Shown: positions 25,873 to 35,630, counted from the stretch's first letter. The stretch: 64,000 bases of DNA from Fulvivirga marina (GCF_016775155.1 NZ_JAEUGD010000053.1:215789-279788), one strand, 5' to 3'. A program made the numbers and translations. The notes: generated by a model not told the origin, from the sequence alone.

Positions 25873-26901
25873 TCATTTTTCTTCTAAAGGATAATAAACT
25901 TCAGTGATCCATTGGGCTGTGTCACTGACCTTTTCTGGATCAGTTATATAAACTTCGTAAGGGTATCCGGCTATTTTCAGGTCCTTATTTTTTATATACT
26001 TACTTACCTTTTCATGGGCGAGGTGCAATTTGTCATAGTTTCCTTTATGTGTTGCTTTGACCGCTTTGCCTCCTGGTGTCTCTCCAATTGTTATGGACTC
26101 GTGTTCTATGATTGTGCCCTTCGGTACAGGAAGACCACAGATTATCACCATATTGTTTTCATCAAATGATTTGTAAACTGCCAGTGGAGCACCCGACATT
26201 TTAAGGCTGGAGGTTTCTGCCTCCTGCATAAGTTGTTCATACAAAGTTCCCATAGTTGAGCTTATGGCCTCCATATTAGATGGGGCCAAGGAGGCTTCCA
26301 GGCCTATATACGTTACGGGTTTCACATCTACAACTGAAACCATTATGTCTTCAGTCTCTGTTGGTTTTGATTCTATATAGGTTTTAAGGCTGGATAATCC
26401 TTGTTCATAATCAGGACCCAACATGGTTTCCAAATCAAAGAATATTCCAAAAACCGGAGCTATGCCATGCAATTCTTCCTCGTAAGTCCAGGTTACCTTT
26501 GAGGTACCATCTCCAACATCTTCAATAATAAGACGGGCATTAGGTTCTCCTGGGTAGTCGCCAAATGCCATCCTGCTATTTACCATTTTATTTTCTTCAT
26601 TCTCAACAATCCACATTGAGCCGCTGCCAACTTCTTTGTGTTCACTTACCCAACTCATTTTGGTGCCAATGCCTGTTTCAGGCCCATCATAATTATACTT
26701 CGTATTCGGGTCTTTGGTGAACCATGGAGACCATTTGTTGAAATTTTTATAACTATTAAGTTCATTATATATCGCTGCGGGGCTTTCATTGATTACTATT
26801 GAACGTTCTAAATAATATTTGTCTGGCCCAGACAAGTATAATATTATACCGATCAGAATAAGTATACCCATTAGTACGCCTATAACTTTTAATGCTTTCA
26901 T
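25873..26901 (-). CDS. SRPBCC domain fused to GyrI-like effector-binding domain
   Basis: A 342-residue protein with an N-terminal hydrophobic anchor (about 5-25). Residues about 30-180 form an SRPBCC/polyketide-cyclase-like domain (VINESPAAIYNELNSYKNFNKWSPW, ... GTKMSWVSEHKEVGSGSMWI). Residues about 188-342 form a GyrI-like / AraC effector-binding domain (VVDVKPVTYIGLEASL, ... GKAVKATHKGNYDKLHLAHEKV, ... PYEVYITDPEKVSDTAQWITEVYYPL). Both modules bind small hydrophobic molecules; there is no DNA-binding domain. The ligand is unknown. Membrane-anchored fusions of this kind occur in Bacteroidota. Confidence 0.8.
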   Translation of the reverse strand: MKALKVIGVLMGILILIGIILYLSGPDKYYLERSIVINESPAAIYNELNSYKNFNKWSPWFTKDPNTKYNYDGPETGIGTKMSWVSEHKEVGSGSMWIVENEENKMVNSRMAFGDYPGEPNARLIIEDVGDGTSKVTWTYEEELHGIAPVFGIFFDLETMLGPDYEQGLSSLKTYIESKPTETEDIMVSVVDVKPVTYIGLEASLAPSNMEAISSTMGTLYEQLMQEAETSSLKMSGAPLAVYKSFDENNMVIICGLPVPKGTIIEHESITIGETPGGKAVKATHKGNYDKLHLAHEKVSKYIKNKDLKIAGYPYEVYITDPEKVSDTAQWITEVYYPLEEK

Positions 26902-27030
26902 AGTTGTGTTGGTTTAGTATGTTATAGAAGTAATTTAGGAAAAAGGTCAGAAAAATAAACCATGTTGGGTTCTACTTTCAGATGAATTGGTTTTTTAGTA
27001 AATTGATATACCATCAAAACTCAACCTGTT

Positions 27031-27486
27031 ATGGAATCCAAATCATCAGCAAAGCTCCATATTTCTGAGAAGTATGGGCTGTTAATTGCGTTAGGGCTGA
27101 TTGTTTTCTTTTTCGTTATGAGGCTCTTTGGCTTGTTGTATGTGGTTGAATTACGAGTAATGAATATCGCTATAATGGTTGCCGGTATTCTTACGGCAAT
27201 CAAAACACTTAAGAGAAAATCGCCTGAAGAATTCACCTATTTTAAGGGTATGGGTACAGGTGTACTGACTGGTATAATCGGTTCTATTTTATTCGGGCTG
27301 TTCGTATTTTTTTATGTATCCTTTGTTGATACCGATCTAATGTTAAACATTGTAGAAAACGAGCCTATGGGGAGGTTTATGAATCCATACATAGTTTCGG
27401 TGATAATCGTAGTGGAAGGGATCGCCTCTGCGTTGTTGGTTTCTTTTGTTACTATGAATTATATGGATCCAACCAAGCTTGAGTGA
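27031..27486 (+). CDS. DUF4199 membrane protein
   Basis: A 151-residue membrane protein with four hydrophobic helices. YGLLIALGLIVFFFVMRLFG, then the family-typical IKTLKRKSPEEFTYFKGMGTGVLTG (about 58-82) between helices two and three, and a last helix VVEGIASALLVSFVTMNYM. DUF4199 proteins are short, Bacteroidota-specific and of unknown function. The next gene (ABC-F) starts 66 bp later on the same strand. Confidence 0.75.
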   Translation: MESKSSAKLHISEKYGLLIALGLIVFFFVMRLFGLLYVVELRVMNIAIMVAGILTAIKTLKRKSPEEFTYFKGMGTGVLTGIIGSILFGLFVFFYVSFVDTDLMLNIVENEPMGRFMNPYIVSVIIVVEGIASALLVSFVTMNYMDPTKLE

Positions 27487-27538
27487 GAAGATGAAATAAA
27501 CTTTAGTTGCTCATTCCAAATAGCAGGGCAATTTACAT

Positions 27539-27546
27539 TAGCTTTG
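27539..27546 (+). promoter_or_regulatory. -7-like element just before the ABC-F gene
   Basis: TAGCTTTG matches TAnnTTTG and lies only 5 bp before the ATG at 27552. If it is used, the mRNA would be nearly leaderless. No TTG at normal -33 spacing was found, so this is weak. Confidence 0.3.
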
Positions 27547-27551
27547 CATCT

Positions 27552-29426
27552 ATGAATTATTTATCAGTAGACAAACTTTCGAAATCCTATGGAGCGAGAG
27601 TACTTTTTAAGAACATTTCATTTGGTATAGATCAAGGACAAAAGGTTGCCTTGGTAGGGGTGAATGGTAGTGGAAAATCTACGCTGTTAAAAATATTGGC
27701 AGGGTTAGATGCTCCGGATACGGGAGAGGTTGTTTTGGCGAACGACATTAAGCTAACTTACTTAGGACAGCAGCCTGATTTTGAGTTTACTCAAACAGTT
27801 CTTGAAGCGGTTCTTGATAGTACAGATGAGTTGCCTCTATTGGTGAAGCAATATGAAGAATGTCTTCTGAAGAGTGAGACTAACCCCGATGCAGCTGATA
27901 AGATTACTTCGCTTATCTCAAGAATGGATGAGTTGGATGCCTGGAACTATGAAGGGCAGGTGAAGGAAATATTGGGGAAACTTGGTATATCTGATTACCA
28001 ACAGAAAGTTGGGCAGCTATCCGGAGGGCAGAAGAAGCGGGTTGGTCTGGCCAAAACGCTGATTGAAAAACCGGACCTGGTTATTCTGGATGAGCCTACA
28101 AACCACCTTGACCTTGATGCTATTGAGTGGTTGGAAGAGTACCTTTCTCAAAGTCAGATGGCGATCATTATGGTGACGCATGACAGGTACTTTCTGGAAA
28201 GTGTAACTAATGAAATCATAGAGCTGGATCAAAATCAGATTTTCAAGTATTCTGGTAATTATTCTTATTTTCTTGAAAAAAAATCAGAAAGAGAAGAACT
28301 GCAACTTAGTGAAAAAGAGAAAGCTAAAAACCTATATAACAAGGAACTGGAATGGATTAGGAGACAGCCAAAGGCTAGAGGCACCAAGGCTAAGTACAGA
28401 ATAGATGCCTTTAAGGATGTTAAAGAAAAGGCGCACCAAAACTTTGAAAATCAAAAACTGGAGCTTGATGTGAAGACAAGGAGGCAGGGAGGCAAGGTAC
28501 TGGAGATGGAAGCTATATCCAAAGGCTTTGGAGAAAAGCAGCTTTTTGAAAATTTCAGTTATACCTTTAAGAAAGGAGAGAGACTTGGTATAGTAGGTAA
28601 AAATGGTACAGGTAAATCTACATTTCTTAATATACTAACAGGGCAGACAAAACCGGATGCAGGTGAAGTCTCAAAAGGAGAGACAACGGTTATGGGGTAC
28701 TACCAGCAAAAGGAACCGGAATTTAAGCCTGGTATGAAGGTTATTGAGGTAGTACAGGAAATAGCTGAAGTGATTACCTTATCTGATGGTAAAACAGTAA
28801 GTGCTTCCAAGTTCTTGACATTGTTTAACTTTTCGCCGCCTGCTCAGCATGATTATGTAGATAATCTTAGTGGTGGAGAGAAAAGAAGATTGCAGTTACT
28901 TTGTGTATTGGTCAAAAATCCAAACTTCCTGATTCTGGATGAGCCAACCAATGATCTTGATCTGATTACCTTGAGAACACTTGAGGATTTTTTGAGCCAG
29001 TTTCAAGGGTGTCTGGTAATCGTTTCTCACGATAGGTATTTCATGGATCGCCTGGTAGAGCACCTGTTTGTATTTGATGAGGGAAGGGAGATAAAAGATT
29101 TTACGGGCAACTATACTGTTTATAGAGAGTGGCTAAAGGAGCAAGAGGTTTCAAAACCGGAATCTAAAAAAGAAGAGTCCCCAAAAAATGAGAAGGTGAA
29201 AGATGATAGCAAGCGCAAAATGACGTATAAGGAAAAGCGTGAGTTTGAATCTCTTGAAGGAGAACTAGAAGAGTTATCAGGTAAGAAAAAGGAGTTGTTG
29301 GGCATGATAAACTCTGGAGAGCAAGACCATACTAAGCTTATGGAATGGGGTGAAGAGCTAAAGAAAATTGAGGAAGCCATTGATGCAAAAGAGCTACGAT
29401 GGCTAGAACTATCAGAAATGGAGTAA
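27552..29426 (+). CDS. uup: ABC-F ATPase, Uup-like
   Basis: A 624-residue soluble protein with two ABC cassettes and no membrane segment. Cassette 1: GVNGSGKST (Walker A, about 34-42), LSGGQKKRVGLAKTL and LVILDEPTNHLD; cassette 2: GKNGTGKST (about 350), LSGGEKRRLQLL and FLILDEPTNDLD. The ~80-residue linker with WIRRQPKARGTKAKYRID and the long charged C-terminal coiled coil (about 540-624) point to the Uup branch, implicated in ribosome-associated translation control. The frame extends back to 27507, but ATG 27552 (MNYLSVDKLSKSYG) is the conserved start. It ends next to the convergent subtilisin gene with no spacer. Confidence 0.88.
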   Translation: MNYLSVDKLSKSYGARVLFKNISFGIDQGQKVALVGVNGSGKSTLLKILAGLDAPDTGEVVLANDIKLTYLGQQPDFEFTQTVLEAVLDSTDELPLLVKQYEECLLKSETNPDAADKITSLISRMDELDAWNYEGQVKEILGKLGISDYQQKVGQLSGGQKKRVGLAKTLIEKPDLVILDEPTNHLDLDAIEWLEEYLSQSQMAIIMVTHDRYFLESVTNEIIELDQNQIFKYSGNYSYFLEKKSEREELQLSEKEKAKNLYNKELEWIRRQPKARGTKAKYRIDAFKDVKEKAHQNFENQKLELDVKTRRQGGKVLEMEAISKGFGEKQLFENFSYTFKKGERLGIVGKNGTGKSTFLNILTGQTKPDAGEVSKGETTVMGYYQQKEPEFKPGMKVIEVVQEIAEVITLSDGKTVSASKFLTLFNFSPPAQHDYVDNLSGGEKRRLQLLCVLVKNPNFLILDEPTNDLDLITLRTLEDFLSQFQGCLVIVSHDRYFMDRLVEHLFVFDEGREIKDFTGNYTVYREWLKEQEVSKPESKKEESPKNEKVKDDSKRKMTYKEKREFESLEGELEELSGKKKELLGMINSGEQDHTKLMEWGEELKKIEEAIDAKELRWLELSEME

Positions 29427-30896
29427 CTATAACCACTTTATTTCAATTACCTTCTCAGGTGAGGCCACTGTTGAGAATTTAGCATTGTCTGCTTTCTGTA
29501 CTACTAGCTTGTTTCTTTTGGGGTTAGCTATTTCTTGTGATATAACCTGTGTTCTATCCTTTTTATGAAATATAACCGTATTCATACCAGTAATATCAAG
29601 TTCAATAGAGTTTGATGAGGTGGATACTTCTTCATGAGACTGTATTACTTTCTGTTGATTGAGGATGTGTAGTATTTTTCTTGCATCAGGCACGCCATAC
29701 CCCAGATAATTGTTAGGGTAGGGATACAAATGAGAAGCTCTTTTGATGGTTTCTATAACTTCTTTGTTGTTCAAACCTGGGTATTTTTGGATGACTAAGG
29801 CTATTAATCCGGTAATCACAGGAGCGGAGAAGGAGGTGCCACGACCGGAGAAACAGGCGATTTCCGGTTTTACATATGGTAAACCCTCAGGGCCAACTGA
29901 ACTGTACCTTTGCCTTTTCCAATGTAGAAAGCCAGTGGCTCCCACGGCAAGAATGCCTTCAGCATCAGCAGGGATAGAGATTACACCAAAGTCATTTCCC
30001 CCATCATTACCAGCTGCGATCACCAAAATCATATTCTTTTCCCTTGCTGCGATGGTTGCAGCTTGTGTAATAGCAGATGATCCATCAATGTCTTCTGGGA
30101 GGTAGTTTTCCTTCGGATTGTCATATCCTGTGGAGTAACCTAATGATGAGTTGATTAGTCTTACGCCCTGATCATGCATCCATTCTAAAGCTGCGATCCA
30201 ATAGTCCTCTTCTCCTCTGTATTCTTTATCCCCTTGATCAGTTCTGGCAAGGTAATACGTTGATTTAGTAGCTAATCCGTAATATTTATTAGATGCTTTG
30301 CCGTGCCCGCCTATCAGTTTCCAAACTTTGGTGCCATGATCATCATCATACTTTCTTGTACCAATGAAAGGGTTTTGAACATTTTCTTCAATAAAATTAT
30401 GATATGAAGAAGAACTAAAGTTCTTGGATAGGCCAGATAGGGTCTCTTCTTTATCGGCATCTAGAAAGCCTCCATCTATTATCCCAATTTTTACGCCTTG
30501 CCCATGTAATCCCAGTTTAATTAATGTATCTGCGTTGAGTTGCTGCAGGGCGTAAACCTGGTCTGCTTCAGTGCCGGAAAAGTGGGAGTGAACTTTTAGC
30601 TGGGTGTTGACAGCCTGAATTTTGTCTACAAAGTCGAGGCTTTGGAGTAAGGGTATTTGATGGTTTTCTGTTATTATGCTTACCGCGTTTAGCCATTTTG
30701 ACTGGTGAATGATATGGAAATCAAGGGAATAGAGGCTGTCGAGATAATTTTTATTGAGGGGATGGTCATAAAAATCTGTTTCGGAAGGAGCTATTGTGGT
30801 CATTTTGTCTTTAAAATATATCCAGTATTTTTGTTGAGCCCCTGCTTCGAGCACCAAAAGCAGTATAAGAATTATGTGAAGGTGGAATTTCCTCAT
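29427..30896 (-). CDS. Secreted subtilisin-like (S8) serine protease
   Basis: A 489-residue secreted peptidase: signal peptide (HLHIILILLLVLEAGA), a propeptide-like region (about 22-110) and an S8 catalytic domain with D141 in IGIIDGG, H187 in DDDHGTKV, oxyanion N297 in AAGNDGG and nucleophile S355 in GTSFSAP. After the catalytic domain (ends about 410) a ~75-residue tail contains ITGMNTVIFHKKDR. No classical type IX secretion C-terminal domain motif is obvious, so final location is uncertain (periplasm or export). It is convergent with the ABC-F gene. Confidence 0.88.
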   Translation of the reverse strand: MRKFHLHIILILLLVLEAGAQQKYWIYFKDKMTTIAPSETDFYDHPLNKNYLDSLYSLDFHIIHQSKWLNAVSIITENHQIPLLQSLDFVDKIQAVNTQLKVHSHFSGTEADQVYALQQLNADTLIKLGLHGQGVKIGIIDGGFLDADKEETLSGLSKNFSSSSYHNFIEENVQNPFIGTRKYDDDHGTKVWKLIGGHGKASNKYYGLATKSTYYLARTDQGDKEYRGEEDYWIAALEWMHDQGVRLINSSLGYSTGYDNPKENYLPEDIDGSSAITQAATIAAREKNMILVIAAGNDGGNDFGVISIPADAEGILAVGATGFLHWKRQRYSSVGPEGLPYVKPEIACFSGRGTSFSAPVITGLIALVIQKYPGLNNKEVIETIKRASHLYPYPNNYLGYGVPDARKILHILNQQKVIQSHEEVSTSSNSIELDITGMNTVIFHKKDRTQVISQEIANPKRNKLVVQKADNAKFSTVASPEKVIEIKWL

Positions 30897-31075
30897 TAAA
30901 ATAAAACTACGTTTTTTTAGGTTTAAAGTAAAGGTTCAATAAACCATTGTTGTTAAGAGGAAATCTCGAAATGAAATGTGAAATTCAGGTATCTCTAATA
31001 CTTACTCAGGTAGGGTGAGAAAATCAGGGTGAAAAATGAAGTAAATTCCACGTAACAATTAAAAACAGACTACCC

Positions 31076-32365
31076 ATGAAATATACTCCTTTAGGAAAAG
31101 AGCTTTATATAGAAAATAGGAAAAGGTTGGTGAATGAAATGAGGACGAATGCTATTGCAATTTTTAACTCTAATGATATCATGCCTACCAATGCTGATGG
31201 GACCATGCCGTTTAGGCAAAATAATGACCTGTATTATTTGTCAGGTATCGATCAGGAAGAGAGTATATTAATTTTATGCCCGGATTTTCACGACAAAAGG
31301 CTTCGTGAAATCCTTTTTCTGAAGGAAACCAATGAAAATATAGCCATTTGGGAGGGACACAAATACACTAAGGAGGAGGCTGCAGAAACCTCTGGGGTAG
31401 AGAGAATATTTTGGCTGTCTCAATTTGAAGGGGTGTTTAATACACTAATGGCTGAAGTAGAACATGTATACTTGAATACCAATGAGCACATAAGAGCTGA
31501 TGCAGCTGTTGAAACAAGGGATGCACGCTTCGGGAATTGGTGTCGGGGTAAATACCCTTTACACAAATATGAACGGTCTGCTCCTATTATGCACAAACTA
31601 AGGGCAATAAAGTCTGAGAAGGAGATTGAAGCGATGCAAGTGGCATGTGATATCACTGAAAAAGGATTCAGGCGTGTGCTCCAGTTTGTAAAGCCTGGAG
31701 TAATGGAGTATGAAGTAGAAGCTGAATATATCCATGAGTTTGTGAGGAACCGTTCACGTGGATTTGCTTATATCCCCATTGTTGCTTCTGGTTTTAATGC
31801 TTGCGTGCTACACTATATTGAGAATAGTAAAGAGTGCAAGGCTGGGGATGTTCTTTTGATGGATGTGGGTGCTGAGTATGCTAACTATAATGCTGATATG
31901 ACCCGTGCCATTCCTGTAAGCGGTAAGTTTACCAAACGACAAAAGGACGTTTACAATGCTGTGCTTCGTGTAAAAAGAGAAGCCATGAAAATGCTTAAGC
32001 CCGGAAATGTTATTCCGGAATACCAGAAAGAGGTAGGCAAGATTATGGAAAGTGAATTGCTAGGACTTAAGCTTTTGGATAAAGCTGATATCAAAAAGCA
32101 AAGTCCTGATAACCCGGCGTACAAGAAGTATTTTATGCATGGTACTTCACACCATATAGGGCTAGATGTGCATGATGTTGGTAACATTTATAGAGAAATG
32201 CAGCCGGGGATGGTTTTTACAGTTGAGCCAGGTATATACATTAGGGAAGAAAACCTTGGTATAAGACTTGAAAATGATGTTGTCATTACTGAAGATGGAC
32301 TAAATGATCTGATGGGGAATATCCCAATTGAGGCTGAAGAGATTGAAGATCTGATGAATAGCTAA
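31076..32365 (+). CDS. pepP: Xaa-Pro aminopeptidase (aminopeptidase P)
   Basis: A 429-residue M24 metallopeptidase that removes N-terminal residues preceding proline. The N-terminal creatinase-like domain (about 1-170, FRQNNDLYYLSGIDQEESIL) is followed by the pita-bread domain with all five metal ligands: Asp in LMDVGAEYANYNADMTR (two Asp), His in HGTSHHIGLDVHDVG, Glu in VFTVEPGIY and Glu in GIRLENDVVI. No signal peptide, so it is cytoplasmic. It stands alone between a ~180-bp upstream gap with nothing recognisable and the permease gene. Confidence 0.9.
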   Translation: MKYTPLGKELYIENRKRLVNEMRTNAIAIFNSNDIMPTNADGTMPFRQNNDLYYLSGIDQEESILILCPDFHDKRLREILFLKETNENIAIWEGHKYTKEEAAETSGVERIFWLSQFEGVFNTLMAEVEHVYLNTNEHIRADAAVETRDARFGNWCRGKYPLHKYERSAPIMHKLRAIKSEKEIEAMQVACDITEKGFRRVLQFVKPGVMEYEVEAEYIHEFVRNRSRGFAYIPIVASGFNACVLHYIENSKECKAGDVLLMDVGAEYANYNADMTRAIPVSGKFTKRQKDVYNAVLRVKREAMKMLKPGNVIPEYQKEVGKIMESELLGLKLLDKADIKKQSPDNPAYKKYFMHGTSHHIGLDVHDVGNIYREMQPGMVFTVEPGIYIREENLGIRLENDVVITEDGLNDLMGNIPIEAEEIEDLMNS

Positions 32366-32491
32366 ATGCATCTGATATTCAATTCTAAAATAGTACATTT
32401 GAATACATAAATCTGACCGTTCAGGTAATAGAGAAGTGTAAATTGAGTATTTATGGCTAGATTTCGATTAGGTCATAAAACTCAATTTATC

Positions 32492-34882
32492 ATGTTAAAA
32501 AATCTTTTTAAGATAGCCATCAGAAATATTCTGAAGGAAAAGGGCTATAGTATTATTAATATTCTCGGCCTGGCTATAGGCATCATGTGCAGTATGTTCC
32601 TTGGACTTTACATCATGGATGAACTTAGTTATGACAGGTACCATGATAATGCTGACAACATCTACCGAGTAGTTTCTAATATCAAAGAGCCTGATAACTC
32701 ATTCACATGGGCCATTGCCCAAATACCAATGGCTGATGAGTTAAGAGACAATTATCCTGACGTAGTAAATGCGGTGCGCTTTTTTGGTTTGGGGAGAAAT
32801 CTGTACAAATATGAGGACAAGTCGTTTTATGAAGAGGATATTTTCCTTGCTGATTCAACTGTATTTGAGATGTTCTCCTACCAGTTTATTGCGGGAGACT
32901 CTGAAACTGCATTAGATGAACCTTATTCAATAGTAGTTACAGAAAGCATGGCCATTAAGTACTTTGGGACTATTGACTGCCTTAATTTGTTGCTGACAGA
33001 TCAGGATAATGATCAGTTAAAAGTTACAGGCGTAATTAAAGGTGTTCCTGCTAACTCACATTTCAGGTTTGATGCACTTATTTCGCGTAATTCTGAACCG
33101 GATTATCAGGGGAGTTGGGGTAATTTTGGCGTCTTTACCTATATACAACTGCCTGGAAGCTATCAACCTGCAAATTTTAAAGGCAGCTTAGATAAAGTAG
33201 TTAAAGATCATGTAGATCCCATATTTGAGCAGTTTAAAATTAGTATCAACTACGAGCTGCAAAGAATTACTGATATACACTTATATTCAAAAATTCAGGA
33301 TGAGGCTGAGGAGGGGGGTGATATTTCTTATATCTATATTTTTGCCGCGGTAGCAGTTTTTATGCTGGTTATAGCCAGTATTAACTATATGAACCTTGCT
33401 ACTGCACGGTCAACACAGCGAGCTAAAGAGGTAGGGGTAAGAAAGGTCATGGGAGCAGGAAAAGGGCAGTTGGTTAGTCAGTTTATGATAGAGTCGTTGG
33501 TGATGAGTTTTGTGGCTCTGGTGATGAGCATGCTTCTGATTTATATTTTTCTTCCTGCTTTTAATAACCTTGCAAATAAACAAATTGAGATCACTTACCT
33601 CTTTCAAAGTCAGGTACTACTGATACTTGTTGGCGTGACATTCATTATAGGCATCATTGGAGGAAGTTATCCAGCCTTTTATCTGTCAAGATTTAATCCG
33701 GTTAATGTTTTAAAAGGCAAACTGTCGACAAAAGGAGGTAATGCCATACTAAGGAAAACACTTGTGGTACTGCAGTTCAGTATTTCCATATTTATGCTTA
33801 TTTCAACACTTGTAGTCTTTGATCAGCTTAAGTTTTTAATGAACAAAGACCTGGGGTTTGATAAGGAACAGGTGTTAAGGTTTGAAATGCCTGATGATCA
33901 GATGCAGGCTGGGTATAACGGTTTTCGTCAAAAACTTCTAACTAACCCCAATATTATTAATGTAGCATCGTCATCGTCTACACCCGGAAATAATGTTAAT
34001 AAGGTTATTTTTAATGTAGAAACAGAAGAAGGGGAGATGAATGAGCGTGGAATAGACTTTTTTGTGGCAGATTTTGATTTTATAGAAGCTATGCAGATGT
34101 CTATTGTAGAAGGTAGAAATTTTTCGAGAGATATACTGTCAGATACCTCTTTGGCGGTGCTTGTGAATGAGTCAATGGTTGATAGAATGGGGTGGACTGA
34201 ACCTTTAGGTAAAAAATTTGATATCCCTCAAAGAGGAGGTGAGGTGGTGACTAAAAAAGTTGTAGGTGTTGTGAAGGATTATCATCAGAACTCTTTATAT
34301 GATGAAATAGAGCCCTTAATGATTATGTACGGTGAGGGAAATTACTATGGATATGTTAAGCTTCAAACATCGAATATATCTAAAACTGTGAATGAGATTG
34401 AAGCTATTTGGGGACAAACTTTTATTAACAAACCTTTTGAATATAACTTTCTTGATCAGGATTTTGCTTCGCAATACACATCTGATAAAAGAAGAGGCGA
34501 TATTTTTACCATATTTTCTTCGTTGACTATTGCCATAGCCTGTCTCGGTTTGCTTGGACTTACAGCTTACACGACGGAGAGGAGAACCAAGGAAATTGGC
34601 ATCAGAAAAGTGATTGGTGCAAGTGTGAAAAGTATTGTAGCCTTGCTTTCAAAAGAATTTGTAGTACTGGTTTTGATCGCTACTGTTATTGCTTTTCCTA
34701 TAGCCTGGTATTTTATGGATACTTGGTTGCAAGCTTTTGCATACCGTATTGAACTTAGGAAAGAAGTACCAACTTTTGTGCTTTCAGCAGGAATAGCACT
34801 TTTAATCATTGTATTTACAATGAGCTATCATACAATCAGAGCGGCAATTTCAAACCCTGTTAATGCACTAAAAGACGAGTAA
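32492..34882 (+). CDS. MacB/FtsX-type ABC transporter permease
   Basis: A 796-residue permease with the Bacteroidota two-FtsX layout: an N-terminal FKIAIRNILKEKGYSIINILGLAIG helix, a periplasmic MacB-like domain (about 50-270), three helices with ATARSTQRAKEVGVRKVMGAGKGQL, a fourth helix and repeat of the pattern in the second half (TAYTTERRTKEIGIRKVIGAS near 700), ending NPVNALKDE. The frame reads back to 32453, but ATG 32492 (MLKNLFK) is the conserved start. No ATPase or membrane-fusion gene is adjacent, so its partner is encoded elsewhere. Such permeases act in lipoprotein, peptide or drug mechanotransmission. Confidence 0.88.
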   Translation: MLKNLFKIAIRNILKEKGYSIINILGLAIGIMCSMFLGLYIMDELSYDRYHDNADNIYRVVSNIKEPDNSFTWAIAQIPMADELRDNYPDVVNAVRFFGLGRNLYKYEDKSFYEEDIFLADSTVFEMFSYQFIAGDSETALDEPYSIVVTESMAIKYFGTIDCLNLLLTDQDNDQLKVTGVIKGVPANSHFRFDALISRNSEPDYQGSWGNFGVFTYIQLPGSYQPANFKGSLDKVVKDHVDPIFEQFKISINYELQRITDIHLYSKIQDEAEEGGDISYIYIFAAVAVFMLVIASINYMNLATARSTQRAKEVGVRKVMGAGKGQLVSQFMIESLVMSFVALVMSMLLIYIFLPAFNNLANKQIEITYLFQSQVLLILVGVTFIIGIIGGSYPAFYLSRFNPVNVLKGKLSTKGGNAILRKTLVVLQFSISIFMLISTLVVFDQLKFLMNKDLGFDKEQVLRFEMPDDQMQAGYNGFRQKLLTNPNIINVASSSSTPGNNVNKVIFNVETEEGEMNERGIDFFVADFDFIEAMQMSIVEGRNFSRDILSDTSLAVLVNESMVDRMGWTEPLGKKFDIPQRGGEVVTKKVVGVVKDYHQNSLYDEIEPLMIMYGEGNYYGYVKLQTSNISKTVNEIEAIWGQTFINKPFEYNFLDQDFASQYTSDKRRGDIFTIFSSLTIAIACLGLLGLTAYTTERRTKEIGIRKVIGASVKSIVALLSKEFVVLVLIATVIAFPIAWYFMDTWLQAFAYRIELRKEVPTFVLSAGIALLIIVFTMSYHTIRAAISNPVNALKDE

Positions 34883-34893
34883 ACGTGAATAAT

Positions 34894-34935
34894 AATCTTC
34901 GTTGTTGAGGAAAGCTTCCTCAACAACGAAGGTTT
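34894..34935. terminator. 16-bp hairpin terminator after permease
   Basis: CTTCGTTGTTGAGGAA (34897-34912) pairs perfectly with 34916-34931 around an AGC loop, followed by TTTATTTA; the A/T-rich other side makes it usable on the minus strand too, where a small open frame ends 7 bp away. Confidence 0.75.
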
Positions 34936-34937
34936 AT

Positions 34938-35051
34938 TTACGCATTAGCCTCTTGGGATAAATCAGGTATTTGTTTTACAGTATTAAAACCCCTCCAGTT
35001 ATGCCTGTCCAATATCATCTTCTGATATTTTGTTAGTACCTTCCTGAACAA
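34938..35051 (-). CDS. Possible 37-residue small protein (TTG start)
   Basis: A short minus-strand frame with protein-like composition (contains KYQKMILDRHNWRG and a polar IPDLSQEANA end). It stops 7 bp before the hairpin at 34897-34931, as if sharing that terminator with the convergent permease gene. The only upstream start in frame is TTG at 35051, and the frame stays open for about 14 more codons without a start codon. It could be a small gene, or the tail of a decayed one. No family recognised. Confidence 0.3.
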   Translation of the reverse strand: MFRKVLTKYQKMILDRHNWRGFNTVKQIPDLSQEANA

Positions 35052-35189
35052 AATTGTTGTTTTTACATGTTTCCCTGCAAACCTTAATATACAAGGCTAT
35101 TGAGGAATATGTTATCATTAAAATAGTTGCGAACATTGTTTTTCTTATATTAGTTTAATAATAGTAAATCGAACTAAGTACCAGAGAAA
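35052..35189. other. Upstream region of ridA
   Basis: About 140 A/T-rich bases holding the likely promoter of the RidA gene. No exact TAnnTTTG element on the plus strand and no strong hairpin were seen. Confidence 0.3.
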
Positions 35190-35612
35190 ATGAAGCATAG
35201 CGATATATTAAATTCTGATAAAGCACCAGAGCCAGTAGGTTTGTATCCTCATGCTCGAAAAGTGGGAAATTTACTTTTCCTATCCGGTGTGGGGCCTAGA
35301 AAGAAAGGAAGTAAAGAAATTCCAGGGGTAACGCTGGATCAGCATGGTAATATAACAGCTTACGATATTGAAGCGCAATGTCATTCTGTTTTTGAAAATG
35401 TAAGGCATGTATTAGAGGCGTCAGGGTCAAGTTGGGATAAGCTTATAGATGTTACTGTTTTTTTGACGAATATGAAGAATGATTTTAAAAAATATAATGA
35501 AATATATGCCCAGTATTTCGAAGAAAACCAACCTTGTAGAACCACGGTTGAGGTTAATGCCTTACCCACTCCTATTGCCATAGAGCTTAAATGCATAGCG
35601 TTAGCTGAATAA
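35190..35612 (+). CDS. RidA family enamine/imine deaminase
   Basis: A 140-residue protein of the YjgF/YER057c/UK114 family. Seen are the LYPHARKVGNLLFLSGVGP opening, QCHSVFENVRHVLEASGSSWDKLIDVTVFL (about 62-91) and a C-terminal CRTTVEVNALPTPIAIELKCIA with the conserved Arg that binds the carboxylate in RidA. Typical members hydrolyse reactive enamine/imine intermediates from PLP enzymes; the slightly longer N-terminal half suggests a subgroup whose substrate may differ. The histidine kinase gene starts 18 bp downstream, probably by chance. Confidence 0.85.
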   Translation: MKHSDILNSDKAPEPVGLYPHARKVGNLLFLSGVGPRKKGSKEIPGVTLDQHGNITAYDIEAQCHSVFENVRHVLEASGSSWDKLIDVTVFLTNMKNDFKKYNEIYAQYFEENQPCRTTVEVNALPTPIAIELKCIALAE

Positions 35613-35630
35613 GATGAAGTGTCTTAAATA

